This document shows, one piece after another, positions 9,138 through 18,079 of a DNA stretch of 64,000 nucleotides. Under the pieces are notes generated by a model. It ran no database searches. It was not told where the DNA came from and worked only from the letters and a program-made list of their open reading frames with translations. Location: assembly GCF_900091495.1 (NCBI RefSeq), contig NZ_LT607413.1:5161001-5225000 (forward strand), in the 5' to 3' direction. Every line of letters begins with the position of its first letter. Position 1 is the stretch's first letter. Made by a program: the position numbers and the translations under genes. The stretch is from Micromonospora echinospora (GTDB lineage: Bacteria > Actinomycetota > Actinomycetes > Mycobacteriales > Micromonosporaceae).

Positions 9138-11137
9138 CGGGTACCTTCCGACAGGCGCAGACGCAGGCACACGCGGGTGCCGGGGCGGGTCTGACCGGCG
9201 CGGGCCGGGCCGATCGTCAGCTCGGCGCCGATCGCCTCCGCGCGTTCGCGCATCGCCCGGGTGCCGACGCCCGTGCCGGCCGCGCCACCGATGCCGACTC
9301 CGTGGTCGGCCACGCTCACCGTCAGGCCGTCCGGCTCGGTCGAGACGTCGACGGCGCACCGTTCGACGCCGGCGTGCCGGTGCACGTTGCGGACGGCCTC
9401 CGCCACGATGCCGTACACGGCCGTCGCGTCCTCCTCCCGTAGGCGCAGGGGCGGGGCATGGACCCGGACGGTCAACCCGGCGGCGGCGTACCGTTCGCGG
9501 AGCCGGTCCAGTGCCGGGCCGAGGGCCCCGTCGTCGAGCAGCGGCGGCAGGAGATCCCGCGCGATCTCCCGTACTCCGGCCGCCTGACGGTCCACCTCCG
9601 CCACCAGTTGGTCGAGCAGCTCGTCGGCCGCCGCCACCTCGGACAGGTGGCGGTGGGGGCGGAGCATGTTGCGTCCCGCCGCCAGCGCCAGGGAGACGCC
9701 GCTGAGAGCCGGGCCGAGGCCGTCGTGCAGATCCCGGCGCAGCTTGCGGCGTTCCTCGTCGCGGGCGCGGGCCAGACCCTGGCGGGACCGCTCCAGATCG
9801 TGCTGGGCGGCGGCCAGCTCGGCGAGCGCGGTCACCACCGGAGCGAGGTCGGTCAACGCGGCGGCGGCCCGGCCGTCGAGCCGTTCGCCGGGTCGGGGCC
9901 AGGCGTGCAGCGTGCCCACCCGGCGGTCGCCGTTGACCAGGGCGACCGACGTCGGTGACACGCAGTCGGGCCCGCCGGCGAGGACGATCCGGATCTCGGC
10001 CAGCCGGAGGGAGGCCGAGATCCCGTCGGCGACCGCGTCAAGCATCTGCGTGCCGCCGTCCGTGGCGCGCAGCCGGTCGGCGACCTGACGCATCAGCGGC
10101 TGCCCGGTGTCGCCGTGCACCAGCCGGTCGACGCGCCGCTGCACCCAGTGGCGCAGCGGCTGGAACGCCGCCGCCAACGATGCCGTCACGACCACCTCGG
10201 GCACCGCCGACGACGCCGGCAGCAGGGCCCGCAGCGCCAGGACACCCCCGACGTACGTCGCGATCACCAGCGCGGTCATCAGCGCCCACACGAGGGTCCG
10301 GCGCACCACCAGCTCCAGTCCCCACAGGCGCTGGCGCAGCACGACGACGAGCACCGACGCCGGGAAGAAGGCCTGGGCGCCGAGCATCAGCAGCGGCGCG
10401 GAGGGGGTTGGCACCCGCACTGGCAGCAGCGGGTTGAGCGCCAGCGGCACGAACGCCCCGGCGAGCAGCAGGGTGCCGACCGCGAGCCAGCCCAGGCCGT
10501 GCCGACGGGCCGGTGGCGCGGCCCGGCGGCGCCACAGCACGCCGGCGGCGGCGACCAGCGCGAGCAGCACCAGCACCGGCTCCAGCCAGGGATCGACCGT
10601 TGCCCGGACCCCGGCCGCCGGTCCGGTCAGCGACAGTGCCCACGGGACCCCCGGTACAGTGACCGCGCACACCTGCGCCACGACGATGAACGCGACACCG
10701 ACCCCGACTGCGGCCCGCGCCGCTCGGCCGAGCGGCCGCACCGGAAGCAGCCACGGCAGCACCACGGCCAGCGCGTAGAAGCCGGGCACCCAGGCCCAGT
10801 ACGCGATGCCGGCCAGCGGCAGCGGCACGTCAAGATCCGGCCAGCGGAAACGTACCATGTCGGAGGCCGCCGCGGCCGCCGAGACCGCACCGCCCACCCC
10901 GGCCGCCGCCATGATCCATGCCGCCAGGTGGGCCCGTCGGGACAGGGTCAGCCACGCCACCACCCCGTAGATCGCGCCGACCACGAGGTCGACCAGCGAG
11001 TACAGCATCCACGGATGCCACGGCGGCGCGGCCGCCCACCACGCGGCCACGGAGCCGACGCTGAGCACCCCCGTGATGGCCAGCACCGCCCGCGCCGCGA
11101 GCGGGCGGGCATCGTCGGTCGGCGGTCGTGCGTGCAC
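9134..11137 (-). CDS. Membrane-bound HisKA_3 sensor histidine kinase
   Basis: 667 aa. GTG start at 11137 with GAGGAG upstream. The N-terminal half contains roughly eight to ten hydrophobic membrane segments, and a GAF-like linker follows. The phospho-acceptor motif ARDEERRKLRRDLHDGLGPALSG and the ATPase N and G boxes (EAVRNVHRHAG; VADHGVGIGG) are typical of the DesK/NarX family. Its stop overlaps the response-regulator start. The large membrane domain suggests sensing of the envelope or a lipophilic signal; this is inference. Confidence 0.9.
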   Translation of the reverse strand: MHARPPTDDARPLAARAVLAITGVLSVGSVAAWWAAAPPWHPWMLYSLVDLVVGAIYGVVAWLTLSRRAHLAAWIMAAAGVGGAVSAAAAASDMVRFRWPDLDVPLPLAGIAYWAWVPGFYALAVVLPWLLPVRPLGRAARAAVGVGVAFIVVAQVCAVTVPGVPWALSLTGPAAGVRATVDPWLEPVLVLLALVAAAGVLWRRRAAPPARRHGLGWLAVGTLLLAGAFVPLALNPLLPVRVPTPSAPLLMLGAQAFFPASVLVVVLRQRLWGLELVVRRTLVWALMTALVIATYVGGVLALRALLPASSAVPEVVVTASLAAAFQPLRHWVQRRVDRLVHGDTGQPLMRQVADRLRATDGGTQMLDAVADGISASLRLAEIRIVLAGGPDCVSPTSVALVNGDRRVGTLHAWPRPGERLDGRAAAALTDLAPVVTALAELAAAQHDLERSRQGLARARDEERRKLRRDLHDGLGPALSGVSLALAAGRNMLRPHRHLSEVAAADELLDQLVAEVDRQAAGVREIARDLLPPLLDDGALGPALDRLRERYAAAGLTVRVHAPPLRLREEDATAVYGIVAEAVRNVHRHAGVERCAVDVSTEPDGLTVSVADHGVGIGGAAGTGVGTRAMRERAEAIGAELTIGPARAGQTRPGTRVCLRLRLSEGTR

Positions 11138-11343
11138 TCGGTCTCCTCACCGGTCGGAGCGGGTGTCCCAGCCTGCCGACCGGAACGACCCGAGCACCAG
11201 AGCCGGGGATCCCGACCGTCCGGGACGCCGAACACTCGACCGTTCGGCCGAGGCGACGGCGTCCCGGCCGCCCGGGACGGCGGACCCTGGTCTCCGGGTG
11301 CCGGCGCGGCGACGCTGACCCGGCACCGAGAGGGAGGGACACG

Positions 11344-13608
11344 ATGGAGGGGGTACGGCTGTTCGTGCTGGGTCCGCTCGACGCGCGGCGGAACGGCGAC
11401 CCGGTCCCGCTGGGCGGGCGGCGACAGCGCACCGTGCTCGCGGCGCTGCTGGCCGCCCGGGGCCGGATGATGCCGGCGGACCGGATCGAGGCTCTCGTCT
11501 GGGGGGAGAGCCGGCCGCCGGCGAGCCGCGCCACCCTGCACGGATACGTGGCCCGGCTGCGCGCCGTGCTGGAGCCCGGCCGCCCGGCCCGCGCCAAGGG
11601 CCGGATGCTGGTCCGTGACGGTCCCGGGTACGCCCTGCGGATTCCGCCGGAGAGCCTGGACGCGGACCGCTTCGCCGCCCTCGTGGCACGCGGCGGCGCG
11701 CTGGTGGACCGGTGCCCGGAGGAGGCCGAGGCGGCGCTCCGCGAAGGCCTGGCGCTCTGGCGCGGCCCGGCCTACGCCGACGTCGGAGAGGCCGCGTTCG
11801 CGATCCCGGAGCGGGCCCGACTGGACACGTTGCACGCCACTGCGACGGAGCTGCGGATGACGGCGCTGCTGGCGCTCGGCCGCCACCGGACGGTGATCGG
11901 GGAGCTGGAGGCGTTCGTCGTCGAGGAGCCGCTCCGGGAGCGCGGATGGGAGCTGCTGGCGACAGCCCTGTACCGGGCGGGCCGGCAGTCGGAGGCGCTG
12001 GCGGTGCTCCGGCGGGCCCGCGCGCACCTGGCCGACGAACAGGGCATCGAACCGGGCCCGGAGCTGCGCCGCGTGGAGTCGGCGATCCTGCGCCAGGACG
12101 AGACCGTCCTCGCCGGACGACCGGTCCGGACGGGCAACGTCCCGGCGCCCATCTCGTCGTTCGTCGGGCGGACGGCCGAGCTGGCCGCGACCGCCGCCGC
12201 TCTCGACGCCGGTCGCCTGGTCACGCTGACCGGTCCGCCCGGGGTGGGCAAGACCCGACTGGCGCAGGAGGTGGCTCGGCGTCGCCGTGACCCGGACGGC
12301 CCCTGGTTCGTCGACCTGTCCGGGCTTCGCGACGCGGGGCGCCTCCCCACGGTCGTGGCGGAGGCGGCGGGAGTGCCGGTCGCGGCCACCCATGGGCTCG
12401 TCGACGGCATCGGCGAGCGGGCCGTGCTCGTCGTCGTCGACCACGCCGACCATCTGCTCACCGACGTCCTGCCGACGGTGACCGCATTGCTGGCCCGCTG
12501 CCCGGCGCTGCGGGTGCTGGTCACCAGCCGCCGGTCGCTGGGCGTGCCGGGGGAGCGGGTGGTCGCCGTACCCCCGCTGTCCGACGTGGACGCGGCACGG
12601 CTGTTGGCCGACCGCGTGCGGACGGCGGGGGGTGCGGTGCCGGAACCGGTGCTCGCGGCGCGGATCTGTCGGCGACTCGACGCCCTTCCGCTCGCGATCG
12701 AGCGTGCCGCCGTACGCGTCGCGGCCCTCGCCCCGGCCGACGTCCTGGCGACGCTCGACGACGGGCTGCTCGACGACGTGATCGGTGCCAGCCACCGCCT
12801 GTTGACCGACGCGGAACGCCGCCTGCTGCACCGGCTGCGCTTCTTCCCCGGCCCTTTCACGCTCACCGACGTGCGGCGGGTGGCCGGGGCGCCGGACGTG
12901 ACGTCGGCGCTGGTCGGCCTGGTCCGCGCGTCGCTGGTGCTCGTCGACGCCGGCGCGGTGCCGGGCCGGTACCGCCTGCTGCCCGCCGTGCGGTCCTACG
13001 CCGGGCGCGTCACCGTCACTTGCCAGTCACCTTGCAGTGGGGGACCGCACGCTGGCCCGCATGAGACGACTCCGCACCGCCCTGGCCGTGACGGCCATGG
13101 CCACCGTCACCCTCGTGCTCGCCGCGCCGCATGGCGCGTCGGCCGATCCTGGGTGCCAGCCGGGCGACACGAGGCCCATCTGCAACGACCCGTTCCCGGA
13201 GGACCCGACCCCGCCGAGCGACGTGCGGCCGACCGGGAAGGTCGAGTACTACTCCCGCCACGGCGGCGTCATCTGGATCACCGGTTGGGCACGCGACGCC
13301 AACGGGGGCCCCGTCTCGGTCCGGGCGTACTCCAACGCCCTGCCACAGGGGAGGGTCCTCGCCAACCTGCCGCACACCGGACAGGGCGGGAACTACGGGT
13401 TCGGCATCTCGTTCCCGGCACCGACCACGGTCGGCAGCCACCAGATCAGGGTGGTGCTGGAGAACGTGCCGGACGGCACCGCGCCGGTGGCGGAGCCGGC
13501 GACCTTCTACCCCGAGTGGTACACGCTCGATCCGGCCACGCCGACCGACCTCGTCCTCACGCCGTGGAAGGTGGGCGACGAACACCGGATAACCGTCGAG
13601 TTCACTGA
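11344..13608 (+). CDS. BTAD/NB-ARC (AfsR/SARP-like) regulator with abnormal C-terminus
   Basis: ATG 11344 follows AGGGAGG. An OmpR-type winged helix (LFVLGPLDARRNGDPVPLGGRRQR) and a BTAD domain (DADRFAALV...LWRGPAYAD...ALLALGRH, residues about 90-245) are followed by an NTPase module with Walker A (TGPPGVGKT), a Walker B-like VLVVVDHAD and RCPALRVLVTSRRSLGV. Homology stops at RYRLLPAVRSYAGR near 13010. The frame then stays open to 13608, overlapping the next gene out of frame by about 550 bp with composition unlike coding sequence. Related proteins usually continue into TPR repeats. I infer that the native 3' end was deleted; a truncated regulator may still work through its DNA-binding and BTAD domains. 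Confidence 0.8.
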   Translation: MEGVRLFVLGPLDARRNGDPVPLGGRRQRTVLAALLAARGRMMPADRIEALVWGESRPPASRATLHGYVARLRAVLEPGRPARAKGRMLVRDGPGYALRIPPESLDADRFAALVARGGALVDRCPEEAEAALREGLALWRGPAYADVGEAAFAIPERARLDTLHATATELRMTALLALGRHRTVIGELEAFVVEEPLRERGWELLATALYRAGRQSEALAVLRRARAHLADEQGIEPGPELRRVESAILRQDETVLAGRPVRTGNVPAPISSFVGRTAELAATAAALDAGRLVTLTGPPGVGKTRLAQEVARRRRDPDGPWFVDLSGLRDAGRLPTVVAEAAGVPVAATHGLVDGIGERAVLVVVDHADHLLTDVLPTVTALLARCPALRVLVTSRRSLGVPGERVVAVPPLSDVDAARLLADRVRTAGGAVPEPVLAARICRRLDALPLAIERAAVRVAALAPADVLATLDDGLLDDVIGASHRLLTDAERRLLHRLRFFPGPFTLTDVRRVAGAPDVTSALVGLVRASLVLVDAGAVPGRYRLLPAVRSYAGRVTVTCQSPCSGGPHAGPHETTPHRPGRDGHGHRHPRARRAAWRVGRSWVPAGRHEAHLQRPVPGGPDPAERRAADREGRVLLPPRRRHLDHRLGTRRQRGPRLGPGVLQRPATGEGPRQPAAHRTGRELRVRHLVPGTDHGRQPPDQGGAGERAGRHRAGGGAGDLLPRVVHARSGHADRPRPHAVEGGRRTPDNRRVH

Positions 13609-13873
13609 CCCGTCCCACTCCGAGGAGGGGTTCCGCCTCAGCTACGACTGGACGGGCCGGAAGTGGAAGTGGGATGGCGAGCGCGGCGTCGGCTACTGGG
13701 AGTCCGGGACGTTCAAGGAGGTCGTCGACCTTCCCGCGCAGCCGGGCACCGACCGCTACCGCCACACGGTCACCAACCTCGATCACACCACGTTCTACAA
13801 GTTCTACGTCATGACGAAGGAGAACGCCCGCTTCTCCGACAAGCTGGTGGGTGGCGTCAACTCCGGCGAGTGA
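13061..13873 (+). CDS. Secreted protein of unknown function
   Basis: 270 aa from ATG 13061; a GTG at 13037 is an in-frame alternative and neither has a clear Shine-Dalgarno. A Sec signal (MRRLRTALAV...LVLAAPHGASA) precedes a mature protein that starts near DPGC. A Pro-rich linker is followed by a beta-rich domain (WITGWARDANGGPVSVRAYSN) and a C-terminal part with a fibronectin-III-like rhythm (PTDLVLTPWKVGDEHRITVEFTD...TNLDHTTFYKFYV). I do not recognise a named family. It starts inside the extended frame of the BTAD gene and converges on the RidA gene. Confidence 0.8.
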   Translation: MRRLRTALAVTAMATVTLVLAAPHGASADPGCQPGDTRPICNDPFPEDPTPPSDVRPTGKVEYYSRHGGVIWITGWARDANGGPVSVRAYSNALPQGRVLANLPHTGQGGNYGFGISFPAPTTVGSHQIRVVLENVPDGTAPVAEPATFYPEWYTLDPATPTDLVLTPWKVGDEHRITVEFTDPSHSEEGFRLSYDWTGRKWKWDGERGVGYWESGTFKEVVDLPAQPGTDRYRHTVTNLDHTTFYKFYVMTKENARFSDKLVGGVNSGE

Positions 13874-13934
13874 CCCACCACGCCCGGACGGTGGCGTGAT
13901 CAGCGCGTCCCCGCCGGGACCGGGGATGGGGGAG

Positions 13935-13969
13935 CGCCCGCACCCGAACGGCCGTGACGGGTGCGGGCG
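13935..13969. terminator. Bidirectional hairpin between the secreted protein and RidA genes
   Basis: A perfect 12-bp stem (CGCCCGCACCCG, 935-946, with its complement at 958-969) and an 11-nt loop lies between the convergent stops at 13873 and 13978. It likely ends both transcripts, including the long leftward catabolic operon. Confidence 0.65.
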
Positions 13970-13977
13970 TCCCCCGG

Positions 13978-14472
13978 TCATTCGTCCGGGGCGGCATGAC
14001 GAGGCACCAGTTCGACGACCAGTTCGACCTCGACGGGAGCGTCGAGCGGCAGCACCGCGACCCCCACCGCGCTGCGCGCGTGCCGTCCCCGCGACCCGAA
14101 GGCCAGGTCCAGCAGTTCGCTCGCGCCGTCGGCGACCTTCGGTTGCGCCGTGAAGGAGGGGTCGCTCGCGACGTAGACGACCATTCGTACGACCGACGCG
14201 ACGCGGCCGAGGCCGCCCGCCACGGCCGCGACCGCGGCGAGGGCGTTGATCGCGGCCTGCCGGCTGCACTCCCTGCCCTCCTCCACCGTGACGTCCCGGC
14301 CGAGCTTGCCCCGGTGGAGCAGGTGGCCGGCCCGGAGCGGGAGTTGACCCGAGGTGTGCACCACGAGGCCGCTGCGGGTGGCGGGCACGTAGTTGGCGAG
14401 CGGCTCGGGCGGGACCGGAAGGTCGACGCCCGCCGCCGCCAGCCGGGACGCCGGATCGATCTGCTCGACCAC
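13978..14472 (-). CDS. RidA-family (YjgF/UK114) protein
   Basis: 164 aa from a GTG at 14472, which lies 2 bp after the amidohydrolase stop and has GGAG at 6-nt spacing. The RidA pattern is clear: YVPATRSGLVVHTSGQLPL, GRECSRQAAINALAAV, VVRMVVYVAS, and RSAVGVAVLPLDAPVEVELV with the conserved Arg that binds the substrate carboxylate. RidA proteins hydrolyse reactive enamines or imines made by PLP enzymes and amine oxidases. Both such enzymes are encoded in this regulon, which fits an imine-clearing step. It is the last gene of the six-gene leftward operon. Confidence 0.9.
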   Translation of the reverse strand: MVEQIDPASRLAAAGVDLPVPPEPLANYVPATRSGLVVHTSGQLPLRAGHLLHRGKLGRDVTVEEGRECSRQAAINALAAVAAVAGGLGRVASVVRMVVYVASDPSFTAQPKVADGASELLDLAFGSRGRHARSAVGVAVLPLDAPVEVELVVELVPRHAAPDE

Positions 14473-14474
14473 GG

Positions 14475-16097
14475 TCAGCTCCGCTGGAAGACCAGCGTGC
14501 CGCCGATCCAGGTCTGCGCGACGGCCAGGGCGGCCAGATCCTCCGGCGCGGTCTCCAACGGGTCCGCGGAAAGGACGACGAAGTCGGCGTACTTGCCCAC
14601 CTCGAGCGAGCCGATCCGGTCCTCCCAGCCGATCGAGAACGCCGCCCACTCGGTGTACATCCGCAGCGCCTCCTCGACCGTGACCGCCTCCTGGGCGGCC
14701 AGCACGTCACCGTCGTTGGTGCGCCGGGTGACCGCGGCCCGCATCGCCGGGAACGGGTGGTGCTGGTCCTCGGTGATGCCGATCGCGTCGGAGTTGCCCG
14801 GGATCGGCAGGCCGTGGTCGATCAGCGTACGGAACGGCATCACGGTCCCGATCCGGTCGGTGCCCAGGTGCGCGACGTATCCGGCGGCGGTGGTCATGAT
14901 GAAGGCCGGCTGCGGAACGGGAACGACCCCGGAGGCCGCCAGCCGCTTGATCCGTTCGTCGGTCATGAACATGTTGCCCGCGTGCTCGATGCGGTGCCGG
15001 GCGACGCCGTGCCGCTCGACCGGCAGGGCCAACGCGCCGTCGAGCGCCTGGTCCAGGGCGCGGTCGCCGATCGCGTGCATGGCGATCTGGAGTCCGGCGG
15101 CGTCGGCGGTGGCGACCAGAGCGGCGACCTCCCCGTCGGTGAACGCGAGTTCGCCGCGGTAGCCGGGCTGACCGGGGTAGTCCTCGTGGAGGGCGGCCGC
15201 CCCGGCGGTGAGCCCGCCGTCGAGGAAGACCTTGAATCCGGCCATCCCGAGATGGTCCGGGTCGAGGGCGTCGATACGCTCCCTGGTCCGGCCGGTGCGC
15301 ACGTCCTCGGCCGACACCACCGCCTCCAGCTTCGGGTACACCGCGGCGCGCAGCACCAGGTCGCCGTCGGCGGCGACCGAGGCGATCGCGTCCAGACCGG
15401 CGCGGTGCAGGGGGATGTCGCCGACGGTGGTGACGCCGACGGCGAGGTACCGGTCCTGCACCCGCTTGATCGCCGCCGCGAGTTCCTCGACCGGCGGCTG
15501 CGGCCCGCCGAGCGGCTCGAACATGTCGTAGGTGCGGCCGGTGGCGACGCCGGTGGTCGGGTCACGTTCGATCCGGCCGCCGGGCGCGTCCGGGGTGTCG
15601 TCGTCGACGCCCAGCAACTCCAGGCCCAGCGAGTTGAAGACGTTGAGGTGGTAACTCGCCCGGTACATCACCGGGTGGGTGGTGCTGACCCGGTCCAGGT
15701 CGTGTCGGTCGGGGTAGCGCCCCTCGGCGAGCTTGAGGTTCTGGTAGTGCTCTCCCTGACCGAGGATCCACTCGCCGGCGGGCATCGAGCCGGCGTGTTC
15801 CGCGAGCACGGAGACGATCCCCTCGACGCTCGACACCCGGGACGAGCGGCAGTCGACGGCGAGCTCCCAGGAGTAGGCGAGCAGTTCCAGGTGGGAGTGG
15901 CAGTCGACCAGCCCGGGGATCACCGTCGCGCCGGCCAGGTCGACGACCCGCGCCCCGCCGGCCCCCGCGAGGATCTCCTCCGTCGTCCCGACCGCCACGA
16001 TCCGGCCGTCCTCGGCGCGGAACGCCTCCGCGACGGTGCCGGTCCGGTCCATCGTGCGGACCCGACCACCGACGAAGCACACTGTCTCTGTTGGCAC
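14475..16097 (-). CDS. YtcJ-like metal-dependent amidohydrolase
   Basis: 540 aa, GTG start at 16097 with AGAGG upstream. It has the amidohydrolase_3 layout: N-terminal beta-sandwich (FVGGRVRTMD), metal motif GLVDCHSHLELL, then KVFLDGGLTAGAAAL, MHAIGDRALDQAL, HRIEHAGNM, GNSDAI and the return to the sandwich (GSLEVGKYADFVVLSADPL). Members hydrolyse exocyclic or cyclic amide, formamide or similar bonds. Within the operon it could open or deacylate the imported compound. The substrate is unknown. Confidence 0.88.
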   Translation of the reverse strand: MPTETVCFVGGRVRTMDRTGTVAEAFRAEDGRIVAVGTTEEILAGAGGARVVDLAGATVIPGLVDCHSHLELLAYSWELAVDCRSSRVSSVEGIVSVLAEHAGSMPAGEWILGQGEHYQNLKLAEGRYPDRHDLDRVSTTHPVMYRASYHLNVFNSLGLELLGVDDDTPDAPGGRIERDPTTGVATGRTYDMFEPLGGPQPPVEELAAAIKRVQDRYLAVGVTTVGDIPLHRAGLDAIASVAADGDLVLRAAVYPKLEAVVSAEDVRTGRTRERIDALDPDHLGMAGFKVFLDGGLTAGAAALHEDYPGQPGYRGELAFTDGEVAALVATADAAGLQIAMHAIGDRALDQALDGALALPVERHGVARHRIEHAGNMFMTDERIKRLAASGVVPVPQPAFIMTTAAGYVAHLGTDRIGTVMPFRTLIDHGLPIPGNSDAIGITEDQHHPFPAMRAAVTRRTNDGDVLAAQEAVTVEEALRMYTEWAAFSIGWEDRIGSLEVGKYADFVVLSADPLETAPEDLAALAVAQTWIGGTLVFQRS

Positions 16098-16175
16098 TGC
16101 TCTACCTCTTTCTGGGCATGGGTGGGAAACCGCCGTCGTGGGGGATGGGGCCGACGGTGGCGAGTCAGGAGGTGG

Positions 16176-17654
16176 TCAGCGGACGGCTGGCATCTGGACG
16201 GTCTTGGTCTCCAGGTACTCCTCGACGCCGAGCCGCCCCCGCTCCCGTCCGAGGCCACTGCTACGCATGCCGCCGAACGGCAGGGCCGGCTCGCTGACCA
16301 GGGGAGCGTTGACGCCGACCGACCCCGCCTTGAGCCTTCGGGCGACGGCCGTCGCGGCGGCCTGGTCACCACCGAACACGTACGCCGCGAGACCGTACTC
16401 GGTCGCGTTGGCCAACCGGACGGCTTCGTCGACGTCGACGCAGCGGATGACGCTGAGCACCGGGCCGAAGAACTCCTCGCCGATTACGGCGGGCTGGCTC
16501 TTCCCCTCGGCGGTCAGCAGCGTCGGCGCGAGGAACGCGCTCGCCTCGTTCTCGGCGGTCCTGGCGCCGCCCGCGACGACGGTCGCACCGCCCGCCACAG
16601 CCTCGGCCACCTGTGCCTCGATCCGACCCACGGCCGCGTGGTCGATGAGCGGGCCCATCGTGGTCGCCGGGTCGCGCGGGTCGCCGAGGACGATCCGGTC
16701 GACCGCCGCGGTGAGCTCGGCGACCAGGTCGCCGGCCTTCGACTCGACGACGTACACCCGGTTGGCGGCCATGCACGCCTGCCCGGAGTTGAGGAACCGG
16801 GCCCGGACCAGGTCACGCGCGGTCTGGGCGACGTCGGCGTCGGGTAGCACCACCGCAGCCGCGTTGCCGCCCAGTTCGAGCAGGACCCGCTTGATCGACG
16901 ACGCGGCCTTGCGCATGACGAGTTCGCCCACCCGGCGCGACCCGGTGAGGCTGACGCACGCGACCTCGGGGGAGTCCAGCAGGGCGTCGCTGACCCGCTG
17001 CGGATCGCCGGCCACGACGACGTTCAGGACACCGGAGGGGAGACCGGCCTCCTCGAAGCAGCGTGCGATGGCCAGCGCGGTGAGCGGCGTCTGCGGGGCC
17101 GGTTTCAGCACGACCGTGCAGCCGGCCGCGAGCGCCGCGCCGACCTTGCAGGCCACCATGAACGCCGGGAAGTTCCACGGCGTGATCGCCAGGACCACCC
17201 CGATCGGCTCGTGCAGCACGAGGGCGTCGCGACCGGGCGCGACGTCGGACCAGGCCTCGCCGGGGAGCCGCAGCGTCTCGTGGCTGAACCACTCGAAGAA
17301 GCGGACCGTGTTGCGGGCCTCGCCGACCGCCTCGGCCAGCGGCTTGCCGGTCTCCGCGCTGATCAGCTCGGCGATCGCCTTGACCCGTTCCCCGAGCAGG
17401 TCGGTCGCTCGGCTGAGGACCTCGAAACGCTGCCAGCCGGTCGCCGACGACCACCCGTCGAGGGCGGCAGCCGCCGCCGCGACCGCCGCGGTCGCCTGGT
17501 CGGCGTCGGCGTCGGCGACCGCGCAGATCGTCGCCCCGGTGGCCGGGTCGTGGACGTCGAACGTGTCCGGGGAGGTCGTCCAGGCGCCGTCGATCCACGA
17601 GCCGGGACGGTCGCCCACGAGCCGGGCGACCAGATCGGCCGGGCGGCTGCTCAT
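16176..17654 (-). CDS. NAD(P)-dependent aldehyde dehydrogenase (SSADH-like)
   Basis: 492 aa. ATG 17654 overlaps the cupin stop by ATGA. Classic motifs are present: ITPWNFPAFMVACKVGAALAAG, the general-base Glu in LLELGGNAAAVV, the catalytic Cys in NSGQACMAANR, and EEFFGPVLSVI. The closest type is succinate-semialdehyde or a related aldehyde dehydrogenase. It would oxidise the aldehyde formed when the flavoprotein removes an amine. A second aldehyde dehydrogenase lies on the rightward side of the same regulon, so two different aldehydes may be made. Confidence 0.9.
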   Translation of the reverse strand: MSSRPADLVARLVGDRPGSWIDGAWTTSPDTFDVHDPATGATICAVADADADQATAAVAAAAAALDGWSSATGWQRFEVLSRATDLLGERVKAIAELISAETGKPLAEAVGEARNTVRFFEWFSHETLRLPGEAWSDVAPGRDALVLHEPIGVVLAITPWNFPAFMVACKVGAALAAGCTVVLKPAPQTPLTALAIARCFEEAGLPSGVLNVVVAGDPQRVSDALLDSPEVACVSLTGSRRVGELVMRKAASSIKRVLLELGGNAAAVVLPDADVAQTARDLVRARFLNSGQACMAANRVYVVESKAGDLVAELTAAVDRIVLGDPRDPATTMGPLIDHAAVGRIEAQVAEAVAGGATVVAGGARTAENEASAFLAPTLLTAEGKSQPAVIGEEFFGPVLSVIRCVDVDEAVRLANATEYGLAAYVFGGDQAAATAVARRLKAGSVGVNAPLVSEPALPFGGMRSSGLGRERGRLGVEEYLETKTVQMPAVR

Positions 17655-18052
17655 CGCGCGTCCCCGGCACCGCAGCAGGCGGCGTACTCGGCCTCGTCGA
17701 CCTCGCCGGTCCACTCGACGTCGCCGAAGTGGAGGACCAGCTGGACCAGCTGGGCGGACGCGGTGGCGCCGTGCCAGTGCTCGACCCCGGGCTCGGTCCA
17801 GACGACGTCGCCCGGACGCATCACCACCACCTCGCCGCCGCGCTCCTGGATCCAGCCCTCACCGGAGACGGTGTAGAGCATCTGGCCGCCCGGGTGCCGG
17901 TGCCAGTGCGTGCGCGATCCGGGCGCGAAGAACATGTTGAGGGCGCGCGTCCCGCCCTCGGCCAGGACGATGTCCGACCAGACCTGTCCGGTCGTGGTCG
18001 CCGACCGCATGGCCGACACCCGGTCCGCGGGAATGCCTCGTCCGATGATCAT
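17651..18052 (-). CDS. Small cupin-domain protein
   Basis: 133 aa. It has the single-domain cupin pattern with metal ligands: PGSRTHWHRHPGGQMLYTVSGEGW for motif 1 and PGDVVWTEPGVEHWHGA for motif 2, with a terminal CCGAGDAR. Such proteins (carboxymuconolactone- or DUF-type cupins) can be small dioxygenases, isomerases or lyases. It overlaps the aldehyde dehydrogenase by 4 bp in the leftward operon. Confidence 0.88.
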   Translation of the reverse strand: MIIGRGIPADRVSAMRSATTTGQVWSDIVLAEGGTRALNMFFAPGSRTHWHRHPGGQMLYTVSGEGWIQERGGEVVVMRPGDVVWTEPGVEHWHGATASAQLVQLVLHFGDVEWTGEVDEAEYAACCGAGDAR

Positions 18053-18079
18053 CGTGCTCCTCCGGTTGGTGCGGTCGGG

